Assembly (NCBI GenBank): GCA_032622095.1
Contig: CP136062.1
Span: 2,666,001 to 2,730,000, forward strand
Source: Siphonodentalium dalli
Lineage: Eukaryota > Mollusca > Scaphopoda > Gadilida > Siphonodentaliidae
Length of the DNA: 64,000 nucleotides
Direction of reading: 5' to 3'
Part shown: positions 1 through 11,552 of the stretch, piece after piece
How positions within the stretch are numbered: position 1 is the first letter of the stretch
Layout of the letters: the number at the start of each line of letters is the position of its first letter
Made by a program: the position numbers and the translations under genes
Notes under the pieces: model-generated
The model's input: the letters and a program-made list of their open reading frames with translations, nothing else
Databases searched by the model: none
What the model was told of the DNA's origin: nothing

Positions 1-119
1 CGGCCCAATGTTTCAAGACAGAGTTATAGCCCTTATTCGATTATTTTTCATTATTATTATTATACTACAGTATTTTTCAACGCCCAAATCTCTGAATGTA
101 TTAGTACTAGAAAACTCAA

Positions 120-389
120 GTTTGGTAAGTGTGTTGGGGTAAATGAGTTCTATGCCTTTGGCTCATAACGGATATTGTCCGCATTTACCCCGTGGAGTTA
201 TCTCCCTTTATATGAAAAAATGTCATTTTATTATCTCGGAAATTATAAGGAGCAGAGCATCGAAAATTGGACCGTATGTACACCTCGGTATGCCCTTCTG
301 CCCACCGGCATCAAAACTTGTGTCCGCGCTTTCCCTGAAGAGTTACCGCCCATAAACAGGGACACACTATACACCGGGATGAATAAACC

Positions 390-392
<3 letters not shown>
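120..392 (+). repeat. Decayed relative of the A leader / array monomer
   Basis: This stretch aligns by eye with the 5' part of the A blocks. Shared landmarks, in order, are GAGTTATCTCCCT, a variant of TATGTGAAAAA, TATAAGGAG, CGAAAATTGG versus TGAAATTTGG, and a second GAGTTA...CCC box. Divergence is far higher than among A1-A4, so it is an old copy. Short ORFs across it look incidental. Confidence 0.5.

Positions 393-422
<30 letters not shown>
393..422 (+). repeat. Poly-T tract (30 T)
   Basis: An uninterrupted run of about 30 T lies just after the A-like relic. It could be the tail of a minus-strand retroposon or a simple homopolymer expansion. No flanking target duplication was seen to decide between these. 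Confidence 0.9.
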
Positions 423-426
<4 letters not shown>

Positions 427-539
427 GTACAGAGCTCTAAAAATTTTATTGCATATTCCGAATTGGATGAAAGATTCGGACTCGAAGATACCGCTTAAAA
501 ATGTTTTTACCCCGGACTTTCCGCGTTACGGGGTATGGA

Positions 540-1310
540 AATATTGCAACTATTTTTCCCGCCAAATCCAAACCGGCTGATTAAAGAGCAAGATAATGTC
601 GTAGCAAGAACGGTGACATACTTTATGTACGTGCCTGAAGTTTGACGGCTATACTGTAAATGTAACATGCCCAACGGAGAATGCGTGTCAGGGTGGGTTG
701 AGACTTTAGGAAAATTCCATGAAAATTGCAAAGGGGGGGAAATTCAAACATCGAGATAATTGTTTTTAACGAGTCCATCTGATGGCTAGTGTTCACGCGC
801 ATCTAGAGCGCAATTTTCTAATTTTCAGATGGAACGGTTTACTCGTGACAACGCTATATATCATAAATATGTATACTTATGTAGTCTATCACTAGTCGAT
901 TTTTAGCCCCAAATCCAAACGGGCTAATGTAGGAGCGAATTTCTCGCAGGACCATGTAAGCCGGTATACTGCAGGTACGCCTACAAAATTTGACCGCTCT
1001 ACTATAAACGCAACCTGCTCAAGGGAATGTTAGTGTCGGGTGGGGTCAGATTTGGCAAATTCCACCGAAGATCGAATGGGGAAAATTACTCCGAAAATCA
1101 GATATTGAGATAAAAACTTTCCGACGAGTGGATGTCATAAGTAGTATCTAAACGCAAGATTAGTACGCTTTTTAAAGATTTAGATTGAACGGTTTAACGC
1201 TGGTAGTGTATAACGTTGTAACGGATGATATATATTATTCTAAATAAAACCCTCTCTTCATGACGCAAATTCAAACGGACTTGTCAAGAAGCAAGGCAAA
1301 TGCTTGAACA
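540..1310 (+). repeat. Three diverged ~350 bp direct repeat units
   Basis: The landmark CCAAATCCAAAC recurs at about 562 and 909, and as GCAAATTCAAAC at 1265, giving spacings of 347 and 356 bp. Each copy is followed in order by an ACATGC/ACCATG box, a CGGTATACT-like box, a 'ctactataaa.g.aacct' box and a GGGTGGG box. The units are heavily diverged. A fourth relative is at about 44870-45740. Confidence 0.6.
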
Positions 1311-1364
1311 TGCTCACCGATATACTATATAGGTATGCCCGCTCTACTATAAAAGTAACCTATT

Positions 1365-1725
1365 GTCACGATTTGACCTGTCCAAAACACTCCCCGGACA
1401 AAAGTTTCCCTAGGTATAAAATTTCGTCGAAATCCGTTCGCTTTACTCGATTTTACCTTGAACTGACCATTTCGAAGGTCAATGTCAGGTCGGGGTCACG
1501 ATTTGACCCACCCAAAAGACTCCCCGGACAAAAGTACTCCTAGGCATCAAATTTGGTTGAAATCCGTCTGTTTTACCAGATTTGACCATGGATTGACATT
1601 TTTGAAGGTCAACGTCATGTCGCGGTCACGATTTGACCCGTCCAAAACACTCCCTGGACAAAAGTACCCATATTTATCAAATTTTGTCAAAATCCGTCCA
1701 GCAGTTTTCCCGGTCATAGCTAACA
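1365..1725 (+). repeat. 130 bp tandem repeat, three copies
   Basis: GTCACGATTTGACC recurs at 1365, 1495 and 1625, a spacing of exactly 130 bp. Each copy continues with CCAAAA.ACTCCC.GGACAA and then AAATCCGT. The third copy breaks off into AACAGACAACCAAACAGAC. Two in-frame ORFs of 79 and 93 aa across it reflect the periodicity; I see no protein family in them. Confidence 0.85.
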
Positions 1726-1876
1726 GACAACCAAACAGACAGAAGTCCCAAAATATATATTAAATTTAGAAATGTTAATGCAAGTGCACCATCAGATCAT
1801 AAGACACCAATACGTTGTCGCATGAAGAGGAACACACATATACGCATAGCACTCACATGGGATGGGATGGTATACC

Positions 1877-1914
1877 ATGGAAGTATATCTGATTCCATGG
1901 AATCTGACCTCTAG
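1877..1914 (+). other. Hairpin-CTAG terminus T0 (end of upstream unit)
   Basis: ATGGAAGTAT (1877-1886) is followed by the perfect palindrome GATTCCATGGAATC (1891-1904), 6 nt, then CTAG (1911-1914) and TTAT. The order matches the termini at 10160, 22464 and 47286, but the hairpin stem sequence is different. A hairpin about 10 nt from a terminal CTAG with T after it fits a Helitron 3' end; that assignment is inference. Confidence 0.6.
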
Positions 1915-3308
1915 TTATTATTATTATTCTTCTTAGCAATTTTATAATGAGCATAGCTCAGTCAATACAAGAGTTAGAAAGCTAAAACTTTGAATGTATA
2001 TATATGTATACAAACTCTAGTGCTTAGGCCTATTGAGAATCATGTCCTCACTTGATTTGCAGAGTTATCTCCCTCTATGTGAAAAATTGGTGTTTTCAGA
2101 ACTCCGAAAATATAAGGAGTACAGCACTGAAATTTGGTCGATAGATACATCTTGATATCGACTGAATCGTGAGCACATCAAAAACTTTGTCCGTCTTTCC
2201 TCTCCAGAGTTATCTCCCATATATATGTCAACCTCGAAATGTTCTGATCGCCTGTTCTCACATAGCAAGAAAGATAGCTGGATTTAGTTTCTATGCTAGT
2301 GCTGGCCGTTGTCAATATACTTCACAAAAATAATTTGGACAGGGTCGGACTTACATTTTTTGGTTAGGGTGGGGGCGAAATTTTCGCAATTTTATTTTTG
2401 CGATGATTTCAACCATTTTTACTACCATGTATCTTTAGGACGTACTAATGATCCTCCTGAAAGAATTTTGTAAATCGGTTGAGAAATGTCCAAGTTACAG
2501 ACCATCGAATATTGTATTCATACATTGGCTGAGGAGAAAGTGGTTGTGACCACAACTCCTCATAGACGACGCACATGAGCAGGATTTGGTTTATGTGAGC
2601 GTGTTATTCATAGAGAGAAGACGAACTGGTGCAATTTTTACCAAGATCCAAAAATATTTGTCCCTATTAGGGAGGGGGGCAAAAATTGTCATTTTTTTAT
2701 CGTCTCAGATTCGAACCAAAATTGTTGTGAAGTATCTATAGGACGTTCTGAGAGTACTCAAGAAAGAATTTTGTAAATCGGTTGAAAAATGTAGAAATTT
2801 TGGCCCATTAATTCTTATCAAGTTTACAGAAGATGCACTATGGATTTAAATTCCTACAACCAATCGTCACTTTTTTGGTGTCATTCGATGGGGAATTTCT
2901 AGTACTTCTAAACGATTACCTACTTGCCGTATTATGTCGATGGAAGCCAGAGATAATCGAAATGTATATACTGAACAGCATACATATAGGCCTACATAGT
3001 AGAATATCGCCACAATATCTTACTAAAACCCTACTATATAATAAAGGGGCATCAATTGCGAACACAATCACGCAAAAATTAGCTCGATATCTCGAAAATT
3101 GGCCGAGATATGGTGACTTTTCTACCCGCGTCACCCAATTCCGAGGTATGGGTGGGGGTCACACCAGAACGTTCCAACTGAACACAGAAATGTCAAGAAA
3201 CCATAATATCGACATACCAATCAATTCCGCGCGATTTCATTATTATACTTCCATGTTTTACATGGAAGTATATTGTTTTTGTGATTTTTATTTTTCTCTA
3301 TTATTATT
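1915..3308 (+). repeat. Leader block A1 (diverged monomer, 1.39 kb)
   Basis: A1 begins directly after CTAG with a TTATTATT tract. It reads identically to A2, A3 and A4 wherever I compared them, with constant offsets (8246 bp to A2, 20550 bp to A4), so there are no net indels. Internally it contains two related segments carrying AAGAATTTTGTAAATCGGTTGA and is a diverged member of the B/C/D monomer family. It ends with a 27 bp palindrome (3245-3271) about 60 bp before the first array monomer. A 197 aa ORF (2833-3426) crosses its end into the array; I do not recognise it and treat it as repeat-borne. Confidence 0.9.
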
Positions 3309-6300
3309 ATACTTCCATATTTTAATATGGAAGTATATTGTTATTCAATTTTTTATTTTTCACTATTATTATTATTATTTATTATTCTTAATATATTTTG
3401 AAACCCTTATATCTCAGAAAGTTTAAAAGTTAAAGCATTGAAATTTGGTAGGTATATGCACCATGCCAAGATGCATGGTAATGGAGCATTTAGGTTTGTC
3501 CCCTAACTTGCTTACCAGAGTTATGGCCCTTAAACCAAAATTTTGGAAAAAGTTTGTGCGCAGATTTTCTCCTGTAAGAAGTCAAGCAGCTGAATTCGGT
3601 TCTCGTAATCGTGTTAACTAAGGAAAGGGCACGAATCGGGGAAATTTTCACCAAGGTCCGAAAACAATTTGTTGACCCGGGGAGGGGTGCAAAATTTGTC
3701 AATTTTGTTCTTGTCACCGATTCCAACCATTTTTACTGTCGGGTATCTATACGATGTACTGATGCTACTCGTGAAAGAATTTTGTAAATCGGGTGAGAAA
3801 TGACCAAGTTATAACACATCGAAAAATGTACTAATAAAGTCCATGTGTAGAAAGTGCTTGTGTCCCGATCTTCTCCTAGACGAAGCGCAACAGCTGGATT
3901 TGCTCTATGTGAGCGTCTTAAACATAGACAGAAGACCAAACCAGGACATTTTGACAAAGGTCCGCTCAATTTTTCCTGGGCTAAGGGAGGGGCAAAATAT
4001 GTCAATTTTTTTTTTGTCGCCGATTTGAACCAAAATGGTTGTGAAGTATCTGTAGGATGTACTAAGTATTATCGTGTGTGAATTTTGTGAATCGGTTGAC
4101 AAATGTAGAAATGGTGGCCCTTTCCTTTTTTCAAGTTTACAGGGAAAGCACTATGAATTTATATTTCTTCAACCAATCGTGACGTGTTTGGTATCATTCG
4201 ATGGGGAATTTTTAGCTCTTTTAAACGATTATTCATTTGCTGCATTATGTCGAATGAGTCCGGAGATATTCAAAAAAGTATGAACCAGAAACATACATAT
4301 TGGCCTACATAGTAAAATATCGGCGCAATACCTCACCAAAACCCTGGTAAATATTATAGGGGCATAAAATACGAACACAATGGCGCAAATATTAGCTCGA
4401 TATCTCGAAAATTGGCCGATATATGGCGACTTTTCTACCCGCGTCATCAAATTTCGAGGCATGGGTGGGGGTCACACCAGAACGTTCCAACTGAACACAG
4501 AAATGTCAATAAACCATACTATCGACATTCCAATCAATTCCGAGCGATTCCCTTATTATACTTCCATATTTTAATATGGAAGTATATTGTTATTCAATTT
4601 TTTATTTTTCACTATTATTATTATTATTTATTATTCTTAATATATTTTGAAACCCTTATATCTCAGAAAGTTTAAAAGTTAAAGCATTGAAATTTGGTAG
4701 GTATATGCACCATGCCAAGATGCATGGTAATGGAGCATTTAGGTTTGTCCCCTAACTTGCTTACCAGAGTTATGGCCCTTAAACCAAAATTTTGGAAAAA
4801 GTTTGTGCGCAGATTTTCTCCTGTAAGAAGTCAAGCAGCTGAATTCGGTTCTCGTAATCGTGTTAACTAAGGAAAGGGCACGAATCGGGGAAATTTTCAC
4901 CAAGGTCCGAAAACAATTTGTTGACCCGGGGAGGGGTGCAAAATTTGTCAATTTTGTTCTTGTCACCGATTCCAACCATTTTTACTGTCGGGTATCTATA
5001 CGATGTACTGATGCTACTCGTGAAAGAAGTTTGTAAATCGGGTGAGAAATGACCAAGTTATAACACATCGAAAAATGTACTAATAAAGTCCATGTGTAGA
5101 AAGTGCTTGTGTCCCGATCTTCTCCTAGACGAAGCGCAACAGCTGGATTTGCTCTATGTGAGCGTCTTAAACATAGACAGAAGACCAAACCAGGACATTT
5201 TGACAAAGGTCCGCTCAATTTTTCCTGGGCTAAGGGAGGGGCAAAATATGTCAATTTTTTTTTTGTCGCCGATTTGAACCAAAATGGTTGTGAAGTATCT
5301 GTAGGATGTACTAAGTATTATCGTGTGTGAATTTTGTGAATCGGTTGACAAATGTAGAAATGGTGGCCCTTTCCTTTTTTCAAGTTTACAGGGAAAGCAC
5401 TATGAATTTATATTTCTTCAACCAATCGTGACGTGTTTGGTATCATTCGATGGGGAATTTTTAGCTCTTTTAAACGATTATTCATTTGCTGCATTATGTC
5501 GAATGAGTCCGGAGATATTCAAAAAAGTATGAACCAGAAACATACATATTGGCCTACATAGTAAAATATCGGCGCAATACCTCACCAAAACCCTGGTAAA
5601 TATTATAGGGGCATAAAATACGAACACAATGGCGCAAATATTAGCTCGATATCTCGAAAATTGGCCGATATATGGCGACTTTTCTACCCGCGTCATCAAA
5701 TTTCGAGGCATGGGTGGGGGTCACACCAGAACGTTCCAACTGAACACAGAAATGTCAATAAACCATACTATCGACATTCCAATCAATTCCGAGCGATTCC
5801 CTTATTATACTTCCATATTTTAATATGGAAGTATATTGTTATTCAATTTTTTATTTTTCACTATTATTATTATTATTTATTATTCTTAATATATTTTGAA
5901 ACCCTTATATCTCAGAAAGTTTAAAAGTTAAAGCATTGAAATTTGGTAGGTATATGCACCATGCCAAGATGCATGGTAATGGAGCATTTAGGTTTGTCCC
6001 CTAACTTGCTTACCAGAGTTATGGCCCTTAAACCAAAATTTTGGAAAAAGTTTGTGCGCAGATTTTCTCCTGTAAGAAGTCAAGCAGCTGAATTCGGTTC
6101 TCGTAATCGTGTTAACTAAGGAAAGGGCACGAATCGGGGAAATTTTCACCAAGGTCCGAAAACAATTTGTTGACCCGGGGAGGGGTGCAAAATTTGTCAA
6201 TTTTGTTCTTGTCACCGATTCCAACCATTTTTACTGTCGGGTATCTATACGATGTACTGATGCTACTCGTGAAAGAATTTTGTAAATCGGGTGAGAAATG

Positions 6301-6454
6301 ACCAAGTTATAACACATCGAAAAATGTACTAATAAAGTCCATGTGTAGAAAGTGCTTGTGTCCCGATCTTCTCCTAGACGAAGCGCAACAGCTGGATTTG
6401 CTCTATGTGAGCGTCTTAAACATAGACAGAAGACCAAACCAGGACATTTTGACA
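3309..6454 (+). repeat. Array B: 1249 bp monomer, about 2.5 copies
   Basis: Monomers start with the palindromic header ATACTTCCAT...ATGGAAGTAT at 3309, 4558 and 5807. The third is cut after about 647 bp, just past AGACCAAACCAGGACATT, where X1 begins. The copies are nearly identical; one difference I saw is TTT/GTT near 3780 versus 5029. Short ORFs of 61-90 aa recur on both strands of each copy and overlap each other, as expected from homogenised repeats rather than genes. Confidence 0.95.
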
Positions 6455-7745
6455 ATGTCAAAAATTACACAAATGACCACTGGCGATATATTTCAACATC
6501 CATTCATGTTGGCGCACTGTATTAAGTGTTGTATTGGCTAATGGGTAATCACTCAAAACAAAGTCGGCTGTCTGTCTTGCCGACCGGTCGTGATTATGCG
6601 GTTTTATCACGATGCGGCTTAAAAATGACATATTTTGAGTCCAAAAACGGTCGAAATTCATTAGTTTTAGAATAGTAGTTCGTTTTGTTTTCACTTTTTT
6701 TAAAACCCCCATTTTTTACAAAAATAATTCTCGACTTTGACATTTGAGAATTAACAGAACTGTGGTGTCCGGCGTATAGTGTTATAACACTTCTCAGCAT
6801 GGACCACGTTTTCATAAAGCACAATCCGTCTTATGCGCGGACTTTCGCTTGCAGTTCTCAATTCAATTGAAACTATTTTCTATCCGTTCACGCGCCCGTA
6901 AACCATTTTAATATATGATATATTCAAATTGAATGAATGGGAGTCAGCGTGTCCCGTCCGACGCCCCAACCTTGCCACCCCTTAGTCGCTAATTTTGGTA
7001 TCATAATTTCGGAACGTGACACTTTGCGGTTTGGTATTGGTTCACCATCTGACATAGTGCATACTTTTGTTGAATTCAGATCTGACCATTTAAAAATTGT
7101 CTCTTTATCATCTGTATGTGTCACGAGTGAAAATATATGACTTTATTGTCCGACTGTTAAGACCGCCGATTGCATATTTCGCATTAATTGGACGAGACGT
7201 AATGTAAAGTCTTATAACTTACGAATAGGCGACAACGTCGACGTCGTACATTCGTTCGCTACTCGGAAAATATACAATAAATGCCTTAAAGCGCCGACTA
7301 ATTCACCACCTGCGGGTATACAAGAATATGAATCACACCAAAATTAAGCGAATTGCATATGGAATGTGCAGGTATAAGCTGCCATGCATATATCATTTCC
7401 AGAATGCTACCATTTCATGACAATCTATTTGTTAAAATACGGCACCTTAAACTGTTGGGAACATCGCGATATAGGCAAGCGAGCAAAGAGAGTTTAATGT
7501 CATCATACCATACGCTATTTCGCTGTTCCGAAATGGGTGGTCGATCAATGTAGCATAATTACATTGAACGACATATATAAGTATGTTTTTGTGTGAATAA
7601 CGATTGTTAACTTGGTATCATGAACTTATGCATGACTGTGAAGACTTGCAATAACATATTAAATGGTAAAATACGCGCATTCATATCCGTATATTCTCAA
7701 AAATATCCGTCTATTTTACAAGCTCGACATGCTATATTTGTTTAT

Positions 7746-8262
7746 GGTATACCAGGGGGGGGGGGGTGAAAACAAAAATTCCGGCACGTATGCCGGGGTG
7801 GGTGGGTGATCAAATCCACCAACAAGCAATTTTTTCCGCAACTAAAAAAAATTATTTCCTGCTTGTTTTTTAGTGTTTTAGCAACTGTAAACTGACTGCA
7901 GGCAGTTATCGTGTTGTATTTTGTTGCAAATTTTTAAATCCAAGATGGCCGCTGGCAGCCATGTTTTTTTGGCCGAATGACCTCAAAAGGACTCATTCCT
8001 ATTTACATGTCCATGTCAACATCCATGATAAATAGTATGCACAGAAATTCGTATACAGCTGTTTACAGTGAATTCCCCCCCGCAAATCTCTGTTTTAGTG
8101 TTAAAGGGGGGGGGTGGGTGTCAAAAAATGGTCGGAAAAAACTGCCGAAAACGGAAAAAAAAATTTGCGAAGGGGGTGGGTGGGTACAAAAAATGATCGA
8201 AAGGGAAAAAATGCCATACGTGCCTGAAATTCTTGTCCGACCCCCCCCCCCCCTGGGTATAC
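7746..8262. mobile_element. GC-terminal MITE-like element (copy in X1)
   Basis: The left end GGTATACCA plus 12 G and the right end, a C run plus TGGGTATAC, are inverted copies. The similarity continues inward for about 50 bp (AAAATTCCGGCACGTATGCC on the left; its inverted, slightly altered version at about 8210-8235). Because GGTATACC is itself nearly palindromic, the target duplication (TA, GTATA or GGTATAC) cannot be resolved from the ends. The interior is non-coding and has GGGTGGGTGGG tracts. The X2 counterpart is 20086-20592. Confidence 0.55.
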
Positions 8263-8575
8263 TACCGTTTCAACACATCGGCTATTTATCATTTTGCTGG
8301 TGAGAAGGCGTATGTTCAGTTTGGTGCTATTTATGTACACAGAAAAGGCACCATTACTCGGGAAAGCAACATACCGAAATGCATATAGATGTACGCGAAT
8401 CATGTTACGTTCTCACACAATGCAGCTTTCCCAAATCCGCGCTCTTTAAAATAGAATTGGCTGCATGACTGGCCTACTTCTGATGGCACAGTGTGTTGCG
8501 CACCTGTCCGATTAAGTCGCTTTGAACCAAAAATGTATACAAAATTCGCACAAGCTGTGGAAAAGTTCGCGATCT

Positions 8576-8617
8576 TGGACAGTCAGTACAATCGGTTGGA
8601 CAGTCAGTACAATCGGT
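8576..8617 (+). repeat. 21 bp tandem duplication
   Basis: TGGACAGTCAGTACAATCGG plus T occurs twice in a row. The same two-copy arrangement is in X2 at 20912-20953, so it predates the X1/X2 duplication. Confidence 0.9.
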
Positions 8618-9453
8618 ATAAACGTTTGTAATGACATAACGTGTCTTGACAGCATTACCTGTTATGCTATTTTGATATGTTTCTAAATTATATTTAATGC
8701 TTGATTCCTGATACACATATATAGTGACATTTCAGTGATCTTTCTAGAGCGTTCCCGAGCATGATAGAACTTCAAATAAAATATATTCGCCTTTGTCCCA
8801 TTCTGGTGATTTGGGCTCGTTTTTAGCATGTTACTAATTTTATAATAAGGCGTAATCAAGACATGTGTTATCAGTTGTGTGAGTGATTGCCATTCGCGCA
8901 TAATTATTTCATAAATAAATATATCCGCTGCACGTAGATATAACCGTCACTTATAGTACTGGCCGTTGAAATCACTGACCCGACAAACTGATAAACCAAG
9001 ACTTAACACTTGGCAAATTACAGATCGGCATTGATTTAAAACTTCGCACTTCATTGTGGACAGACTATAACTATCCGTATATTTCACGAGAATATACCAT
9101 CCCATAGCAGTTATAATTTTTAACATCTCAAGTCTTTAATTTGGAATATAGGCACAAGAGATAGACACATGTGTGCATGTGGAACCCGTGCATGTTCTTT
9201 ATTCCCGTTGCCAATTAAATATATATATTGTACACATGTGGGTATGTATACTAATAAAACCGAACTGTGTGTGTGTTCATTTGTTTGTCGGTCTGACCTG
9301 CTATTGGTGCCCAACCGGTTGGATCATGACAAACTAAAATTGGAACACACGGTGAATTGTCACGTGGAGTGTCATGGGATAGGTGCATCTGACGTCGTGT
9401 GATTTAATTTGGAATTCATGAATAATTTAATAACATGCTTACATCTATATCTA

Positions 9454-9623
9454 CAGTATGCCCTAAGTAATCGACTCCTTAAACATGGAAGAATTATGGG
9501 TAATATTTCAGGATTTAGCGGGAAATATAGCCTGCTGACATTCATCCGAAAGCTCTCCTGAATCCCGAAAAGTTACCCATAATTCTGCTGTGTTTAAGGG
9601 GTCGATTACATAGGGCATTACTG
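9454..9623. mobile_element. Tc1/mariner-type MITE (copy in X1)
   Basis: The element starts CAGTATGCCCTAAGTAATCG and ends with the inverted counterpart CGATTACATAGGGCATTACTG. TA flanks each side (9452-9453 and 9624-9625). The arms pair for about 60 bp each, including AGAATTATGGGTAA, so nearly the whole 170 bp folds back. CAGT termini with TA duplication are typical of Tc1/mariner derivatives. The X2 copy is at 21757-21925. Confidence 0.7.
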
Positions 9624-10118
9624 TATATCTGCGAATTTATGTCTGTCTGCCTGTGTCTGTCTTCTACAGAAATTACAGGAGACCATCTAGATGATACCAA
9701 AGGGTCTACTAGGGGTCACTTTTACGAGAAATATAATTTCAAAAGTAGCCTCATTCTTAATATTTTATTTTTGCGAACTGATGTGTTTATGATAAACATG
9801 TATCATAATATAAGGTCTGAAGTATGCATGGGTGTAACTAAATAAATACTTCAATAGTTGTGGAACGGATTAATCGAGATAAACAAAATTACGATCGAAA
9901 AGGTGAGCCACTACTTATATTCCATGACTTTTTAAAGTTATAGATATAGTTAGAATTATTGTGGTTATGGTTACGGCTAGAGCATGATTATGCTTATAGA
10001 AACATTTAGTATTGGGACATGGTACGGGTTGCCGATAGGTATGGTTATGTTAAGATTTGGGTTATGGGAAAGGTAATGATTGAGAGGGGATTTGGATTGG
10101 AATATATATGATAATTAT

Positions 10119-10160
10119 ATGGAAGTATCAAACTTCCAATAGGAAGTTTAAAAATTCTAG
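10119..10160 (+). other. Hairpin-CTAG terminus T1 (end of unit 1)
   Basis: ATGGAAGTAT (10119-10128) is followed by an 8 bp stem AAACTTCC / GGAAGTTT with loop AATA (10130-10149), then AAAAATT and CTAG (10157-10160), and then TTAT. From the stem to the end is 11 nt, the spacing usual for Helitron 3' ends. Confidence 0.65.
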
Positions 10161-11552
10161 TTATTATTATTATTCTTCTTAGCAATTTTATAATGAGCAT
10201 AGCTCAGTCAATACAAGAGTTAGAAAGCTAAAACTTTGAATGTATATATATGTATACAAACTCTAGTGCTTAGGCCTATTGAGAATCATGTCCTCACTTG
10301 ATTTGCAGAGTTATCTCCCTCTATGTGAAAAATTGGTGTTTTCAGAACTCCGAAAATATAAGGAGTACAGCACTGAAATTTGGTCGATAGATACATCTTG
10401 ATATCGACTGAATCGTGAGCACATCAAAAACTTTGTCCGTCTTTCCTCTCCAGAGTTATCTCCCATATATATGTCAACCTCGAAATGTTCTGATCGCCTG
10501 TTCTCACATAGCAAGAAAGATAGCTGGATTTAGTTTCTATGCTAGTGCTGGCCGTTGTCAATATACTTCACAAAAATAATTTGGACAGGGTCGGACTTAC
10601 ATTTTTTGGTTAGGGTGGGGGCGAAATTTTCGCAATTTTATTTTTGCGATGATTTCAACCATTTTTACTACCATGTATCTTTAGGACGTACTAATGATCC
10701 TCCTGAAAGAATTTTGTAAATCGGTTGAGAAATGTCCAAGTTACAGACCATCGAATATTGTATTCATACATTGGCTGAGGAGAAAGTGGTTGTGACCACA
10801 ACTCCTCATAGACGACGCACATGAGCAGGATTTGGTTTATGTGAGCGTGTTATTCATAGAGAGAAGACGAACTGGTGCAATTTTTACCAAGATCCAAAAA
10901 TATTTGTCCCTATTAGGGAGGGGGGCAAAAATTGTCATTTTTTTATCGTCTCAGATTCGAACCAAAATTGTTGTGAAGTATCTATAGGACGTTCTGAGAG
11001 TACTCAAGAAAGAATTTTGTAAATCGGTTGAAAAATGTAGAAATTTTGGCCCATTAATTCTTATCAAGTTTACAGAAGATGCACTATGGATTTAAATTCC
11101 TACAACCAATCGTCACTTTTTTGGTGTCATTCGATGGGGAATTTCTAGTACTTCTAAACGATTACCTACTTGCCGTATTATGTCGATGGAAGCCAGAGAT
11201 AATCGAAATGTATATACTGAACAGCATACATATAGGCCTACATAGTAGAATATCGCCACAATATCTTACTAAAACCCTACTATATAATAAAGGGGCATCA
11301 ATTGCGAACACAATCACGCAAAAATTAGCTCGATATCTCGAAAATTGGCCGAGATATGGTGACTTTTCTACCCGCGTCACCCAATTCCGAGGTATGGGTG
11401 GGGGTCACACCAGAACGTTCCAACTGAACACAGAAATGTCAAGAAACCATAATATCGACATACCAATCAATTCCGCGCGATTTCATTATTATACTTCCAT
11501 GTTTTACATGGAAGTATATTGTTTTTGTGATTTTTATTTTTCTCTATTATTA
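10161..11552 (+). repeat. Leader block A2
   Basis: A2 begins just after CTAG with the same TTATTATT tract as A1 and shows no difference from A1 where I compared them. It runs directly into A3 through a longer ATT tract, without an intervening CTAG. The repeat-borne ORF here is 168 aa instead of 197 aa because of that junction. Confidence 0.9.

Larger units (their letters stand above)
1..1914. other. Tail of an upstream repeat unit (mixed old repeats), ending in hairpin-CTAG
   Basis: There is no supportable gene here. The stretch is a patchwork of degraded repeats: a relic resembling the A leader (about 120-392), a poly-T tract, three diverged ~350 bp units, and a three-copy 130 bp tandem repeat. 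It closes with the same terminal structure that ends X1, X2 and X3. I therefore read it as the 3' portion of a unit whose start lies left of the window. Apart from the listed repeats, 1-120 and 1725-1870 show nothing I recognise. Confidence 0.5.
1915..10160 (+). mobile_element. Unit 1: Helitron-like non-autonomous element (A1 + array B + X1)
   Basis: The unit lies between two hairpin-CTAG|T junctions. It holds leader A1, 2.5 copies of a 1249 bp monomer and the X1 3' segment. Its length, 8246 bp, equals the offset from leader A1 to leader A2, so the next unit begins immediately after this one ends. No replication-initiator or helicase ORF was found. Helitrons end in a hairpin plus CTRR and integrate before T, and relatives with internal tandem repeats are known in invertebrates. 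Calling this unit a Helitron or Helentron derivative is inference from its ends. The alternative is a complex satellite whose junctions merely coincide with these ends. Confidence 0.5.
6455..10160 (+). other. X1: 3' segment of unit 1
   Basis: This 3.7 kb segment is single-copy within the unit but has a close paralogue, X2 (18536-22464), and a diverged one, X3. Sampled stretches of X1 and X2 differ by roughly 3-4% plus indels. X1 carries a GC-terminal MITE, a 21 bp tandem duplication (8576-8617) and a Tc1/mariner-like MITE, and it ends at the hairpin-CTAG terminus. No ORF exceeds 108 aa. The 67 aa ORF at 6937 is kept in X2, but by eye nearly all differences alter amino acids, which argues against a constrained protein. 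Confidence 0.8.

Noticed and set aside
393-422. Poly-T as the tail of a processed gene on the minus strand
   Set aside because: No coding similarity or target duplication beside it; it cannot be told from a simple homopolymer.
6937-7140. 67 aa ORF conserved between X1 and X2 (19022-19225)
   Set aside because: By eye, five of the six nucleotide differences change amino acids, and there is no recognisable domain, so it is better read as chance.
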